Positions 1 to 8,565 of a stretch of 62,000 nt of DNA are shown here, piece after piece (positions within the stretch are counted from its first letter, which is position 1; each line of letters opens with the position of its first letter). This DNA comes from Symsagittifera roscoffensis. Its lineage: Eukaryota; Xenacoelomorpha; Acoela; Convolutidae. The position numbers were made by a program, and so were the translations under genes. The notes beneath the pieces are model-generated. The model saw nothing but the letters and a program-made list of their open reading frames with translations, was not told the DNA's origin and made no database searches. Location of the stretch: contig NC_087064.1 of assembly GCF_963678635.1 (NCBI RefSeq), forward strand, positions 77,327,620 to 77,389,619, read 5' to 3'.

Positions 1-41
1 CCGAAATTACTCTATGAGTTATACACTCCAGTCCTAACTCA
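1..41 (+). repeat. 3' end of the 5' LTR, element 1
   Basis: These 41 bases are identical to 18520-18560, the end of the 3' LTR, and finish in CA just before the primer-binding site. The rest of this LTR lies outside the window, so its divergence from the 3' LTR cannot be measured. Confidence 0.9.
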
Positions 42-43
42 TC

Positions 44-61
44 TGGTGCGACCATAAGTCT
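44..61 (+). promoter_or_regulatory. Probable tRNA primer-binding site, element 1
   Basis: The sequence begins TGGTGCGACC two bases after the LTR, as expected for a site complementary to a tRNA ending in CCA. A CTCGAAC block further on looks like the complement of a tRNA T-loop. It resembles an arginine-type tRNA end with a small insertion, but no exact match is recognised. Copy 2 has the same site at 31356. Confidence 0.6.
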
Positions 62-128
62 CGAACAAGACCTTAATAGCTTAGAATTAACCAAAATAGA
101 TTAGAAATTAGACAAAAACATTTACAAA

Positions 129-362
129 ATGTTATACGACAATAATTTAATCGAAATGTCTCTACGACTCAATAGATCAGAGCCAATATTCCGAACCATA
201 ACAGAACTACCCGGAATTGGAAGAAGACCTCGAACCAGAGACGACATACGACAAAGTAGAAACTTGCCATATAGCTATATGATAGTTAGGCAAAAACCAG
301 AACAAACTTTTATATTTAGAATACTACTGGCAATGAATTTAGATTTTCATTTGCAAACATAA
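129..362 (+). CDS. 77-aa leader ORF, conserved in both giant copies
   Basis: This is the first ATG ORF after the LTR, and its family is unknown to me. The protein is soluble-looking and basic, with a central GIGRRPRTRDD segment and a conserved C-terminus ending NLDFHLQT. There is no signal peptide or membrane helix. Copy 2 carries an intact 77-codon version at 31441-31674. By eye the two differ at roughly twice as many silent as amino-acid-changing codons, and neither has an indel, which suggests protein-level constraint. It lies upstream of the candidate leader splice donors (993 and 1109), so it would sit at the 5' end of both unspliced and spliced RNAs. It could be a small accessory protein or a translation-regulating upstream ORF. 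Function is not assigned. Confidence 0.7.
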   Translation: MLYDNNLIEMSLRLNRSEPIFRTITELPGIGRRPRTRDDIRQSRNLPYSYMIVRQKPEQTFIFRILLAMNLDFHLQT

Positions 363-693
363 AACCTTGAAGTTAATCTTCAAAATCATTTCAGGCGCTA
401 AACAAAATTATTAATATACAATAACGATTGATAAAAAGATCTAAGATCGTTTTCCTAAAACTCTGCAGTAATATACAAAACATGTTTGAAAAATAATTAT
501 TGAAAAATAAAAAATAAAAATTAGTAGCATGACAATAAATGGTTAGTAATCATAAATCATCCTGTTGTTCCAGCTCCATCACCTAAAACATAACAGCAAT
601 CATAAACCCACTAATATCATCAAAACACTAAATCTTTCCTTTACACACATTTAAAATTTTATTAAAACTTAAATTCACTTAATTTTAAAACCA

Positions 694-778
694 GATCATC
701 AAGGCTTATCCTTGGATCTTAAATCATTTTCTACTTAATTAAATTTCAAATTTGATCATCAAGGCTTATCCTTGGATC
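694..778 (+). repeat. Twin 25-nt hairpins spaced 60 bases apart
   Basis: The unit GATCATCAAGG-CTTAT-CCTTGGATC occurs at 694-718 and again at 754-778. Each folds as a stem (CAAGG with CCTTG, flanked by GATC with GATC) with a two-base bulge. Copy 2 has both units at 32002 and 32062 with the same 60-base spacing. Paired identical stem-loops in a leader recall export or packaging elements of retroviruses; that role is inferred. Confidence 0.75.
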
Positions 779-1108
779 AAACAGAACAACTTTGTTCTCC
801 CCCACCCACTTAATTAGTGTCTAACGACCTCAAACGTCGATTCACTACCCAACCCTTTCTAAAGACCTAAGACTAATAGAAATTTTTAAACAAAACTAAT
901 CATTCAAATTAGGATAAACAAAGAAGAACTTCGGTTATTCATCCTTCACTTGACCCCCCCTCTTAACAGACCCAGGATAAATCTTAGACTTAGTAAGTTT
1001 AAAATAGTATCTAACGAACTACTCGCGTTCTAATTATACCTGAACCTTGTGGATCGATTTACTATTCTCCAACCCTTGAACACAATCACTACCCCTAAGT
1101 AAGATTAA

Positions 1109-1114
1109 GTAAGT
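1109..1114 (+). promoter_or_regulatory. Candidate major splice donor (GTAAGT)
   Basis: GTAAGT in the leader, conserved at 32416-32421 in copy 2. A second conserved GTAAGT is at 993-998. Joining either one to the acceptor near 10751 would remove gag-pol and make an mRNA for the downstream membrane, Ser/Pro-rich, env and 601-aa ORFs. The pairing is inferred. Confidence 0.4.
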
Positions 1115-1139
1115 TAACACCTTAACTTATACTAGCCAC

Positions 1140-1182
1140 GAGAAAGTAAAAAATCATTCTTCGGAATCGATATACTTTTCTC
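1140..1182 (+). other. Long leader hairpin
   Basis: The outer arms GAGAAAGTA and TACTTTTCTC are complementary apart from one base. The inner ATTC-TTCG-GAAT is a perfect stem with a TTCG loop. Copy 2 keeps both stems, with the loop changed to TCCG. Confidence 0.55.
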
Positions 1183-1295
1183 TCCAACCCTGAACAAATA
1201 GACACAGGTTAAGCTAACTAAAAAATCGTAAGAACTAACAGTTTAGGAAAATAGAAATCATTTAACAACCTTTTGCATCCGTCATCCTAAACCTT

Positions 1296-1682
1296 ATGTC
1301 ATTTAAAAACCTAGGAAATAAACAAACAATCGTTTTACACAATTGTGAAATAGATAACAAAAAATACGACCTTGTAATCACACCTCATACACAAACAGTT
1401 GGATACATTCGAACAAAACGACAAACACTAAAAAGAAAAATAATAACGAAACAAAGACAAATAACACGAAAAAGATTTTCAAAAAATCGAAACGCATTTT
1501 CAGAATCAGAAACCAACAGTTTAGACGAACTTTACAAACTAAAAGAATCAATAGATAAAAATTGCCCACTTCACGATCAATTATATTTTTCTGACTCAGA
1601 AACAACTTCAAATTCATCAAAAAGAGGAAAAAGAAGAATAAAAAAGCAGTATAAACACAAACCAGTACATTTATACAATTGA
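1296..1682 (+). CDS. 128-aa highly basic ORF (possible RNA-binding regulatory protein)
   Basis: ATG ORF just upstream of gag, ending in TGA at 1680. Residues ~38-62 form a dense Arg/Lys stretch (TKRQTLKRK, ITRKRF). A second basic patch is near the C-terminus (KRGKRRIKKQ). Between them lies a leucine-spaced LDELYKLKESI segment and then an acidic/Ser DSETTSNSS region. A basic RNA-binding or nuclear-entry patch plus a leucine-rich export-like segment is how Rev/Rex-type proteins of complex retroviruses are built; no homology to them is claimed. It could instead be a basic gag leader. Copy 2 keeps most of the frame (about 32590-33040) but lost the ATG in a small deletion and has TGG in place of the terminal TGA. 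Confidence 0.65.
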   Translation: MSFKNLGNKQTIVLHNCEIDNKKYDLVITPHTQTVGYIRTKRQTLKRKIITKQRQITRKRFSKNRNAFSESETNSLDELYKLKESIDKNCPLHDQLYFSDSETTSNSSKRGKRRIKKQYKHKPVHLYN

Positions 1683-1737
1683 AATCAACCAATTCGACAC
1701 ATTAATAATTACATATTAACAGTCATCGAACAAAAAA

Positions 1738-4044
1738 ATGAGCTCAACGCACACCCCAGGTGACGAAACCCCAGATGATGATGAAATCTTTCCTTTTATA
1801 ATAGATGCAACCACTGATAGAGGACAGCATATATTTTGCAAAAATTTACTATTAAATTTATTTGAACCCGGAATCAGTCCATGTAAAACAGAGTTCCCAG
1901 ATGTAAAAATCAAAAGACAAATCATAGACCACTACTTAAAAGATATATGCAACATAACACAACAGTATGGAATCTACTCCATAGAATTCACCTCACCAAA
2001 CCATAATAATGGAAAATATACAATTCAAACAGACGATCTTGATTTAGAATTTTCAAAAGTTTTTTCAGAATATATAAAAAGCATCCAATATCATAACTCA
2101 CAAAGAGCAAACTCCATATTCACCAATGAAGTTTTCGCAATAATATATAGTTATATTTCGATATTAGAAAACGAAATCCCAATAACAAATGTCTCACCGA
2201 CAGAAACATCTAAACATTTAAGAGTACGACATGAAATCACACTACTCTCTAGTTATTTAAACATCATTAAAGAAAATTTCACGAAAGACGACGTTTCACA
2301 ACATACAAAACACGATCTACAAAAAATTTTGGCATGGTTCATAATAGATTATTTCACACACAATATTGATTTAATTGCACAAGCAAGAAAAAATTTTAGA
2401 CCCCAAAACTCGAACGATGATACCGCTATCACAGAACAATCAGATTATGTTTGGGACCCCGAATGGTCTCATCCCGCATTTATAAGCTTCCCACAATCAA
2501 TCTCAAGTCAAGCAATAAGTACGATATCTTACATAAGAGATTATGTAAAAATAATACCATTCACCATTGATGCAACACCATTAAACTATAATACATTTTT
2601 GCCCGATACACAAAATAATAGTTTAAACTCTACAGTCATACACAATGAAAACCTCAATGGAACTAGGAATCTTACTCAACAAGATATCCAGACACCATCA
2701 CACTTCATAAATGAAGAAATTGTACACACAACAACTACACAACAAAGTATTTCACCAATACGCCCAAATTTAACAACACCAAGAAATACAAATCCTTCAC
2801 AAACACAGGTAACCTTACAATCAACCGTTAAACCTTCGGTTGCCCCTAAATATTCACATATGGATTACCAAACATACAGACCCATGACAATACCATCAAA
2901 AACACGCAAAACATTCACTAGAAACAACTTTACAGACCATAATTATAATTATACACATCCATCAAAAACATATAATCAACCACAAAGAAATTTTAACCAA
3001 TATACAAGATCTCGAAATTGGGATAACCCAATGACCCAACCTAATTCAATAAATTTTCAAACAAATCCTCCACAGGATCACAGTGAAAATTACCCATTTT
3101 TTCAACAAAATAAAAATAAAAAACAGACATCTTATCAAATGGATTATTTATCCTCAGATGATGATTTCTTACAACCAGATATATTTGCACCAAATACTCA
3201 AGAATATCGTAGACAAGGAATACAGAGAACACGTACAAATCATAGAAATTTTTCTCCACAATCAATAGATGCACAACATCAACAACCAATTCAACAACAA
3301 AATCTAATTAATACACAATCTTTTCAACCAATTCAACAACAAAATCCAATGACTGCACACTCGTATCAACCATCACAAATGCAAAATGAAATACCACTCC
3401 CATATTATCTCCAACAACATGAAATAACAAGAAACCAACTTTCAAATTTTTCTCAAATGCCAAATGCAGCAGAATCATTACAAATGACAATGAATCCATA
3501 CCTTATGGGTGGATCATCAATAACATCAAACAAACCTTTAATGGTTTTCACAGGAACAGACCCTGAATACTCTGTAGAAGATTATTTAAATGCAGTAACA
3601 GCAAACCTGATTTTAAATATTGGACCTGAACCAATTAATACGCCACTACATCAAAACTGGATACATCGACGCACAGCGTTAATACAAACAACCTTAGATG
3701 GCGCAGCCCAAAAATGGTTTTCAGTACTACCTCTAGAAATAAAATCAAACTGGAAAAGGTTTACACAGGAATTTTCAAAAATGTTTGACTCCGAAAGAAA
3801 CAAACAACAACAAAGAGTTTTATGTAATGAAATTCGCAGATTACCAAACGAAACCATCAAGCAATTAGCAGTACGAATCGAAACACTAGTTCGAAAAGCA
3901 TATTCACTAAATACACACGACTATAAAAACACAAAGATGACAGAAATCTTAATGATGACCTTAACACCACAATTAAGGAAAATAGCAATAAAAAAGAGAG
4001 CATCCCATCCTTCTTCAATTCGAGAACCCGATTTAGATTTTTGA
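1738..4044 (+). CDS. gag: Gag: N-terminal domain and capsid-like domain (768 aa, ends at in-frame TGA)
   Basis: Structural polyprotein that would assemble the cytoplasmic particle. The ATG follows an A-rich tract and is kept in copy 2 (33023). Residues 1-~285 are an unfamiliar, compact N-terminal domain. Residues ~290-595 are low-complexity and rich in Asn, Gln, Thr and Pro. Residues ~600-768 are a capsid-like segment of the Ty3/gypsy retrotransposon-gag type: FTGTDPEYSVEDYL, then GAAQKWFSVLP and a W-x-x-F-x-x-x-F pattern. The frame ends at TGA 4042-4044, exactly where copy 2 has CGA (Arg). The same frame then continues through the zinc knuckle and pol. The TGA is therefore a nonsense mutation or, less likely, a readthrough site. 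The ancestral arrangement was probably one gag-pol frame. Confidence 0.9.
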   Translation: MSSTHTPGDETPDDDEIFPFIIDATTDRGQHIFCKNLLLNLFEPGISPCKTEFPDVKIKRQIIDHYLKDICNITQQYGIYSIEFTSPNHNNGKYTIQTDDLDLEFSKVFSEYIKSIQYHNSQRANSIFTNEVFAIIYSYISILENEIPITNVSPTETSKHLRVRHEITLLSSYLNIIKENFTKDDVSQHTKHDLQKILAWFIIDYFTHNIDLIAQARKNFRPQNSNDDTAITEQSDYVWDPEWSHPAFISFPQSISSQAISTISYIRDYVKIIPFTIDATPLNYNTFLPDTQNNSLNSTVIHNENLNGTRNLTQQDIQTPSHFINEEIVHTTTTQQSISPIRPNLTTPRNTNPSQTQVTLQSTVKPSVAPKYSHMDYQTYRPMTIPSKTRKTFTRNNFTDHNYNYTHPSKTYNQPQRNFNQYTRSRNWDNPMTQPNSINFQTNPPQDHSENYPFFQQNKNKKQTSYQMDYLSSDDDFLQPDIFAPNTQEYRRQGIQRTRTNHRNFSPQSIDAQHQQPIQQQNLINTQSFQPIQQQNPMTAHSYQPSQMQNEIPLPYYLQQHEITRNQLSNFSQMPNAAESLQMTMNPYLMGGSSITSNKPLMVFTGTDPEYSVEDYLNAVTANLILNIGPEPINTPLHQNWIHRRTALIQTTLDGAAQKWFSVLPLEIKSNWKRFTQEFSKMFDSERNKQQQRVLCNEIRRLPNETIKQLAVRIETLVRKAYSLNTHDYKNTKMTEILMMTLTPQLRKIAIKKRASHPSSIREPDLDF

Positions 4045-4080
4045 AAACTAGTAGACAAATTAGAACAAGCAGAAATCACG

Positions 4081-7000
4081 ATGAAACTAGAAGAAACGGA
4101 AAATCTGAAATTACAATACGTTAACAGAATTGAAACGACTCCCACTAATATTAATAATATACAGGAATCAGAGACAAACCTCGTTGAAAAAATCACTGAA
4201 ATACTCAATATTTACGAAAAGAACCCAAACTTTAAAGGCAAACCATCTTTCAAAAAATGGTGTAATTATTGCCGACGATACGGACATAGTATTTCCGAAT
4301 GTAGACAAAAACAGCAAGACAATCAAAATAAACCTCAAAAATATAAAGAACCAAATAAATCATTCCATCAATACATGAAAAAAGATCAAAACCTACCGAA
4401 CAAAACAGTCCACAGCAACAACAGTTCAGGAAAACCACTCCCGAACAATACAAATTATACAAGAAATCAATCACCATATAACTCAAGTTATAGAGGAAGA
4501 TCACCAGAACGAAGAAACACGCATAATTCATCACAAAATCACTACAATAGACCAAATAGTCGAAATAACTACTCCAGATCACATTCAAATACACAACGAT
4601 TTGTTTCTAGATCTAATTCCCAATCAAGAAATAACTACTATCCAAACAACCAATCACGAAATTCATCATACAATAGGAATAGAAACTACTCCTATAATCG
4701 AAATAGAAGTTATTCAAACAACCGAAACCAGAATTACCCGAACAATCAATCAAGGAATAACTCATATAATAGATCGAACTTTAACAGACCAAACAATAAT
4801 TACCAAAACAGATCGCGAAATAATTCACAGAATCGACACTCAAGTTATAATAATCGTTATAGAAATTATTCCCAATCACCACACCGGAATAATAATAACT
4901 ATAATAATTCTAATAATCGCCACAGAAGTAGTACACCTAAACATCAAAGACATATTAATCAAGTACAATCTAATCCAGAAACAACATCAGACCCTCCAGG
5001 TATTGATGACACAGTAACTGATACGTTACAACTCAATCAAATAAACTGTACATCATCAGATTCAGAAAGTGATACTGAAAACACTCTTTCTATCAATATG
5101 ATAAACGTCGAAAATGACTATGAATCTGTCATATATGAACAACCTTTTTCATCACACATATATGAAAATCAATCAGAATTTCTTCAAAATTATTACACTA
5201 CACCCATAAATTCCACACCAACGACGCAAGAAACAAATGAGATTAACACTACAAATCAAACCAATAAAAATATCAAAACAAAATGCTTGAATACAAACCA
5301 CATTTATCAAAATATACAAAAAGAACAACCCAAAGAAAAAATTTGGACAATACCATTTCTCTTAGAAAGCCCAAGAAATAAAGAATTTCAACCACCAGAC
5401 CTTGAAATAGATTTTTTAATTGATTCAGGAGCAGAATCAAACATAATAAACATCCCCACATGGAATGAAATAAAAACTTTACACCCAAAGCTAACACCTC
5501 TTGAAACCTCCAGTAAGTTAGCAACAGCACAAGGATCAACATTGATAAACTACGGAAAAATCCAATTATTTCTCCTCCCCACCAGAACAATGGAGCAAAG
5601 CAAAATTTTAAATAAGCCATTTAAACAAATATTCCATATCACTGATATTAAATATAATATCATTGGAATACCATTTATTTCGAAGTATATACCAACAATT
5701 AACATCCTAAATAGTAAAATATTAATCAAAGATAAATATACAAAAACAAAAGAAACATCCTTAACATTTTTTCAAAGATTAAATAAACAACCACCATTCT
5801 TTTCAAAATTCTACCCGATATTTAACCAACAAAGAAAACACCTAAAACCACTATCAGGAAATATCTATAATTTTTCAATCAAACAAGTTCACCAAGAACA
5901 AAACAAACAAAAATTTTATATGTCAGATTTTGAATTCAAACCTATTCACAAATTTTTCAAAATCACAATCTCATCCATAAAATATTTGAAAAATTCGAAT
6001 TCAGATATCATTTCCTTACATGTCTATAACAACACACCTTACCAAGTAACATTACCTTTAGGACTTTTAGGATATTGTGAAACCAATGCTACAATATCAC
6101 AAATACACGAAAAAGCCTATCGCGTAAATAATATACTCCAATTACTAGATATTTGCCAATCTACAATTCTTAATGAAGAATTATCTATAAATAATATAAT
6201 AAGTAACGAAAACAGAAATACGGATTATTTCACAAAAACTCCATATTTCAAACCTACATTCAACATAAGTAACTACACAGAGGACCAACAGAAATTTTTA
6301 ACAATGTTTAATTTCCAACATTCACAAATAACACAAGACGAATTCGAAAAGTTAGCCAAACAGCTAATTAAATATTCATCAGTCTATGCAACATCAAAAT
6401 TCGATGTTGGAAAAATCAGTTCATCACTACATCTCCCGTTAAAACCAGACGCAGTTTTCAAAAAACAGAGAGCAAGTAAAGTACCAATTCACTTACATGA
6501 TAAAGTGAACAGATTACTCGATATTTTAGAACAATACAACATTATATCACCAGTTAATAAAGAAGAACAACCAAAAGGGAACACATTTATCAACCCCGTT
6601 ATCATTCTAGCTAAAGGAGAATCATTAAAAATCGTTCTCGATGCTAGATACCTCAATTCACTTATAGATGAATCAAAATGTAATTGGCCCATTGAACCAA
6701 TACAAGTTTTTTTAACAAAAATAAACGGCAAATACTTTACAACCGCCGATATGAATAGTGCATACAATCAAATGCCACTAGATGAACAATCACGACGTTT
6801 AACACAATTTGTTATCGGAAACCAACAATATGAATTCAACCGCTTATTCTATGGAATATCCATAGGACCAGCAGCATTTTCAGCTTTTATGAGCAAAATT
6901 TTTAGACCACTAATACTCAAGAAAAACGCAATCACCTATTTAGACGATGTTTTTATGCAATCACAAACAAAAGACGAGATGTTCAATGTTTTAGAAAAAT

Positions 7001-8565
7001 ATCACCAAATACTTCAGAACGAAAATCTGAAGGCCGCCCCCGATAAATCACACTTCTTTTTGACAAGAGTTAAATTCTTAGGACATAATATAGAAAGAAA
7101 AACAATCACTCCATTGAAATCACGCATTGACGCTATTCAAAAACTTCAACCACCAACAAATAAAAAGAAAATCCAAGAATTTCTTGGAATGTTAAACTTT
7201 TTAAGTAAATATGTTTATAAAATGCAATTATATCTACGACCATTTTATAACATCCTTAGACAACAAAATAATTTTGAATGGAACACAGAACATCAAACAC
7301 GATTTGAAGAAATAAAGAAACTTTTAACTGAACAAATTTCAAACTTAATTCCAGATTCAAATCAACCATTTTATGCAATGTGCGATGCTTCGAACTTTGG
7401 CATCGGTGCAGCACTATTACAATCACATAATGGTACAAATAAAATGAACCTCATATCAGCAAATTCTCGATTATTCACTCAAGCAGAACTACGACTCTCA
7501 ACTCTAATGAGAGAATGTACAGCCATAATATATACACTGACAGAATATGAATTTCTGATACTTGGATCAAAACACCCCACAGTTTTATTCACAGACCATA
7601 AACCAATCATCTTTCTCTTTACACAAAAATCTAACCCAAACCACCGAGTTTACAGATTTCAACTAATTCTAATGAAATTTCCAAACTTACATATAGTTTG
7701 GACTGCAGGAAAAAATCTTGCATTACCAGACACCTTAAGTCGAAATACACCACCTGAATTACTTACTCGAAAAACAACAGTTGAAATACCCAAAAACATA
7801 AAATTCTACCTTGCAGAAAACGAAACATCACCCCGATTAGAATGCAAATATGCAGTAAAAACTGATATTGAACAATCACAAATAAATAGTTTACAACATT
7901 TCCCACTTTATTTAGATTGTCAAAATAATCATTATGAAGTTGATCTACTTGGAACATCAACTTTCAAACCAATCCCATATTCTCAATGGATAAAAAATAA
8001 CACCCAACAAAAACGAACAAAACAACACCCACCTAAGAAAGACCATTTTCCACTAATTGAAAAAGAAAATTTAACTGATAAAATAAATTTATCAGGACCA
8101 CAAACAAATGATTCAAAATACACAATAAATCAAGTTTTTGACCTCCACGACCCACTTGATATAATACCCTTATCTAAATTCGAAATTGAAAACATTTTTC
8201 TCCCTCCAACAGAAACAATTACAATTTCAACACTGAAACAATATCAAAATCTTGACCCGATAATTAGACAACTAAAATCATGGCACAGATATAAAACTAA
8301 ACCTGTCAAGGCAGATTCAACCATTCTAGGAAACAAAACACTCCTCCGATACTTTCGCAAATTTAACAACACAACAATTAACGAAAATACAGACCTTTTA
8401 GAGTATAACCTGAATGAATCTACAGTTCCCTGTCTCCCTTTAAGTATGATTCTTATAGCTTTTAATATTTCACATACACAAAATATTAAAGGACACTCTG
8501 GATCAGAAAAACATATTCAAATTTTATACAAAATTTTTACTTCCCAAATGCACCAATTTGGATAA
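4081..8565 (+). CDS. pol: Pol part 1: nucleocapsid knuckle, protease, reverse transcriptase, RNase H, start of integrase
   Basis: In the same frame as gag, and open from 4045 just after the gag TGA. Order by residue of the 4081 ATG: one CCHC zinc knuckle at 61-74 (CNYCRRYGHSISEC); an Asn/Arg/Ser-rich nucleic-acid-binding tail to ~310; aspartic protease with DSGAES at 448; RT from ~800, with TADMNSAYNQMP and the catalytic YLDD at 953; RNase H with MCDASNFGIGAALLQ from 1100 and FTDHKP at ~1172; and the start of the integrase zinc finger (GHSGSEKH) near 1470. The frame then stops at 8565 because element 1 is about 7 bases shorter than copy 2 around 8545-8553, which throws the second half of the zinc finger out of frame. 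The RT and RNase H are clearly Ty3/gypsy-like, and all the listed catalytic motifs are present. Confidence 0.95.
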   Translation: MKLEETENLKLQYVNRIETTPTNINNIQESETNLVEKITEILNIYEKNPNFKGKPSFKKWCNYCRRYGHSISECRQKQQDNQNKPQKYKEPNKSFHQYMKKDQNLPNKTVHSNNSSGKPLPNNTNYTRNQSPYNSSYRGRSPERRNTHNSSQNHYNRPNSRNNYSRSHSNTQRFVSRSNSQSRNNYYPNNQSRNSSYNRNRNYSYNRNRSYSNNRNQNYPNNQSRNNSYNRSNFNRPNNNYQNRSRNNSQNRHSSYNNRYRNYSQSPHRNNNNYNNSNNRHRSSTPKHQRHINQVQSNPETTSDPPGIDDTVTDTLQLNQINCTSSDSESDTENTLSINMINVENDYESVIYEQPFSSHIYENQSEFLQNYYTTPINSTPTTQETNEINTTNQTNKNIKTKCLNTNHIYQNIQKEQPKEKIWTIPFLLESPRNKEFQPPDLEIDFLIDSGAESNIINIPTWNEIKTLHPKLTPLETSSKLATAQGSTLINYGKIQLFLLPTRTMEQSKILNKPFKQIFHITDIKYNIIGIPFISKYIPTINILNSKILIKDKYTKTKETSLTFFQRLNKQPPFFSKFYPIFNQQRKHLKPLSGNIYNFSIKQVHQEQNKQKFYMSDFEFKPIHKFFKITISSIKYLKNSNSDIISLHVYNNTPYQVTLPLGLLGYCETNATISQIHEKAYRVNNILQLLDICQSTILNEELSINNIISNENRNTDYFTKTPYFKPTFNISNYTEDQQKFLTMFNFQHSQITQDEFEKLAKQLIKYSSVYATSKFDVGKISSSLHLPLKPDAVFKKQRASKVPIHLHDKVNRLLDILEQYNIISPVNKEEQPKGNTFINPVIILAKGESLKIVLDARYLNSLIDESKCNWPIEPIQVFLTKINGKYFTTADMNSAYNQMPLDEQSRRLTQFVIGNQQYEFNRLFYGISIGPAAFSAFMSKIFRPLILKKNAITYLDDVFMQSQTKDEMFNVLEKYHQILQNENLKAAPDKSHFFLTRVKFLGHNIERKTITPLKSRIDAIQKLQPPTNKKKIQEFLGMLNFLSKYVYKMQLYLRPFYNILRQQNNFEWNTEHQTRFEEIKKLLTEQISNLIPDSNQPFYAMCDASNFGIGAALLQSHNGTNKMNLISANSRLFTQAELRLSTLMRECTAIIYTLTEYEFLILGSKHPTVLFTDHKPIIFLFTQKSNPNHRVYRFQLILMKFPNLHIVWTAGKNLALPDTLSRNTPPELLTRKTTVEIPKNIKFYLAENETSPRLECKYAVKTDIEQSQINSLQHFPLYLDCQNNHYEVDLLGTSTFKPIPYSQWIKNNTQQKRTKQHPPKKDHFPLIEKENLTDKINLSGPQTNDSKYTINQVFDLHDPLDIIPLSKFEIENIFLPPTETITISTLKQYQNLDPIIRQLKSWHRYKTKPVKADSTILGNKTLLRYFRKFNNTTINENTDLLEYNLNESTVPCLPLSMILIAFNISHTQNIKGHSGSEKHIQILYKIFTSQMHQFG

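Larger units (their letters stand above)
363..1295 (+). promoter_or_regulatory. Long structured 5' leader of element 1
   Basis: About 930 bases without a convincing gene, well conserved in copy 2 (31675-32590). It holds several stem-loop candidates. Tandem twin hairpins lie at 694-718 and 754-778. Short CGAC/GTCG and GAAC/GTTC stems follow two similar TCTAACGA blocks (about 820-840 and 1010-1035). A long hairpin lies at 1140-1182. Two GTAAGT donor-like sites at 993-998 and 1109-1114 are also conserved. The stretch is a plausible location for RNA packaging, dimerisation or export signals. Confidence 0.6.

Noticed and set aside
1378-1692. 104-codon minus-strand ORF and other long antisense frames in both giant elements
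   Set aside because: They lie opposite real genes. The A-rich sense strand makes T-rich antisense frames read as Phe/Leu/Val without stops.
4601-5017. 138-codon overlapping frame, also open in copy 2 (35902-36342)
   Set aside because: It is the second reading of an Asn/Arg/Ser codon repeat; low-complexity codons keep the shifted frame open. The product is an Ile/Thr/Glu repeat with no motif.
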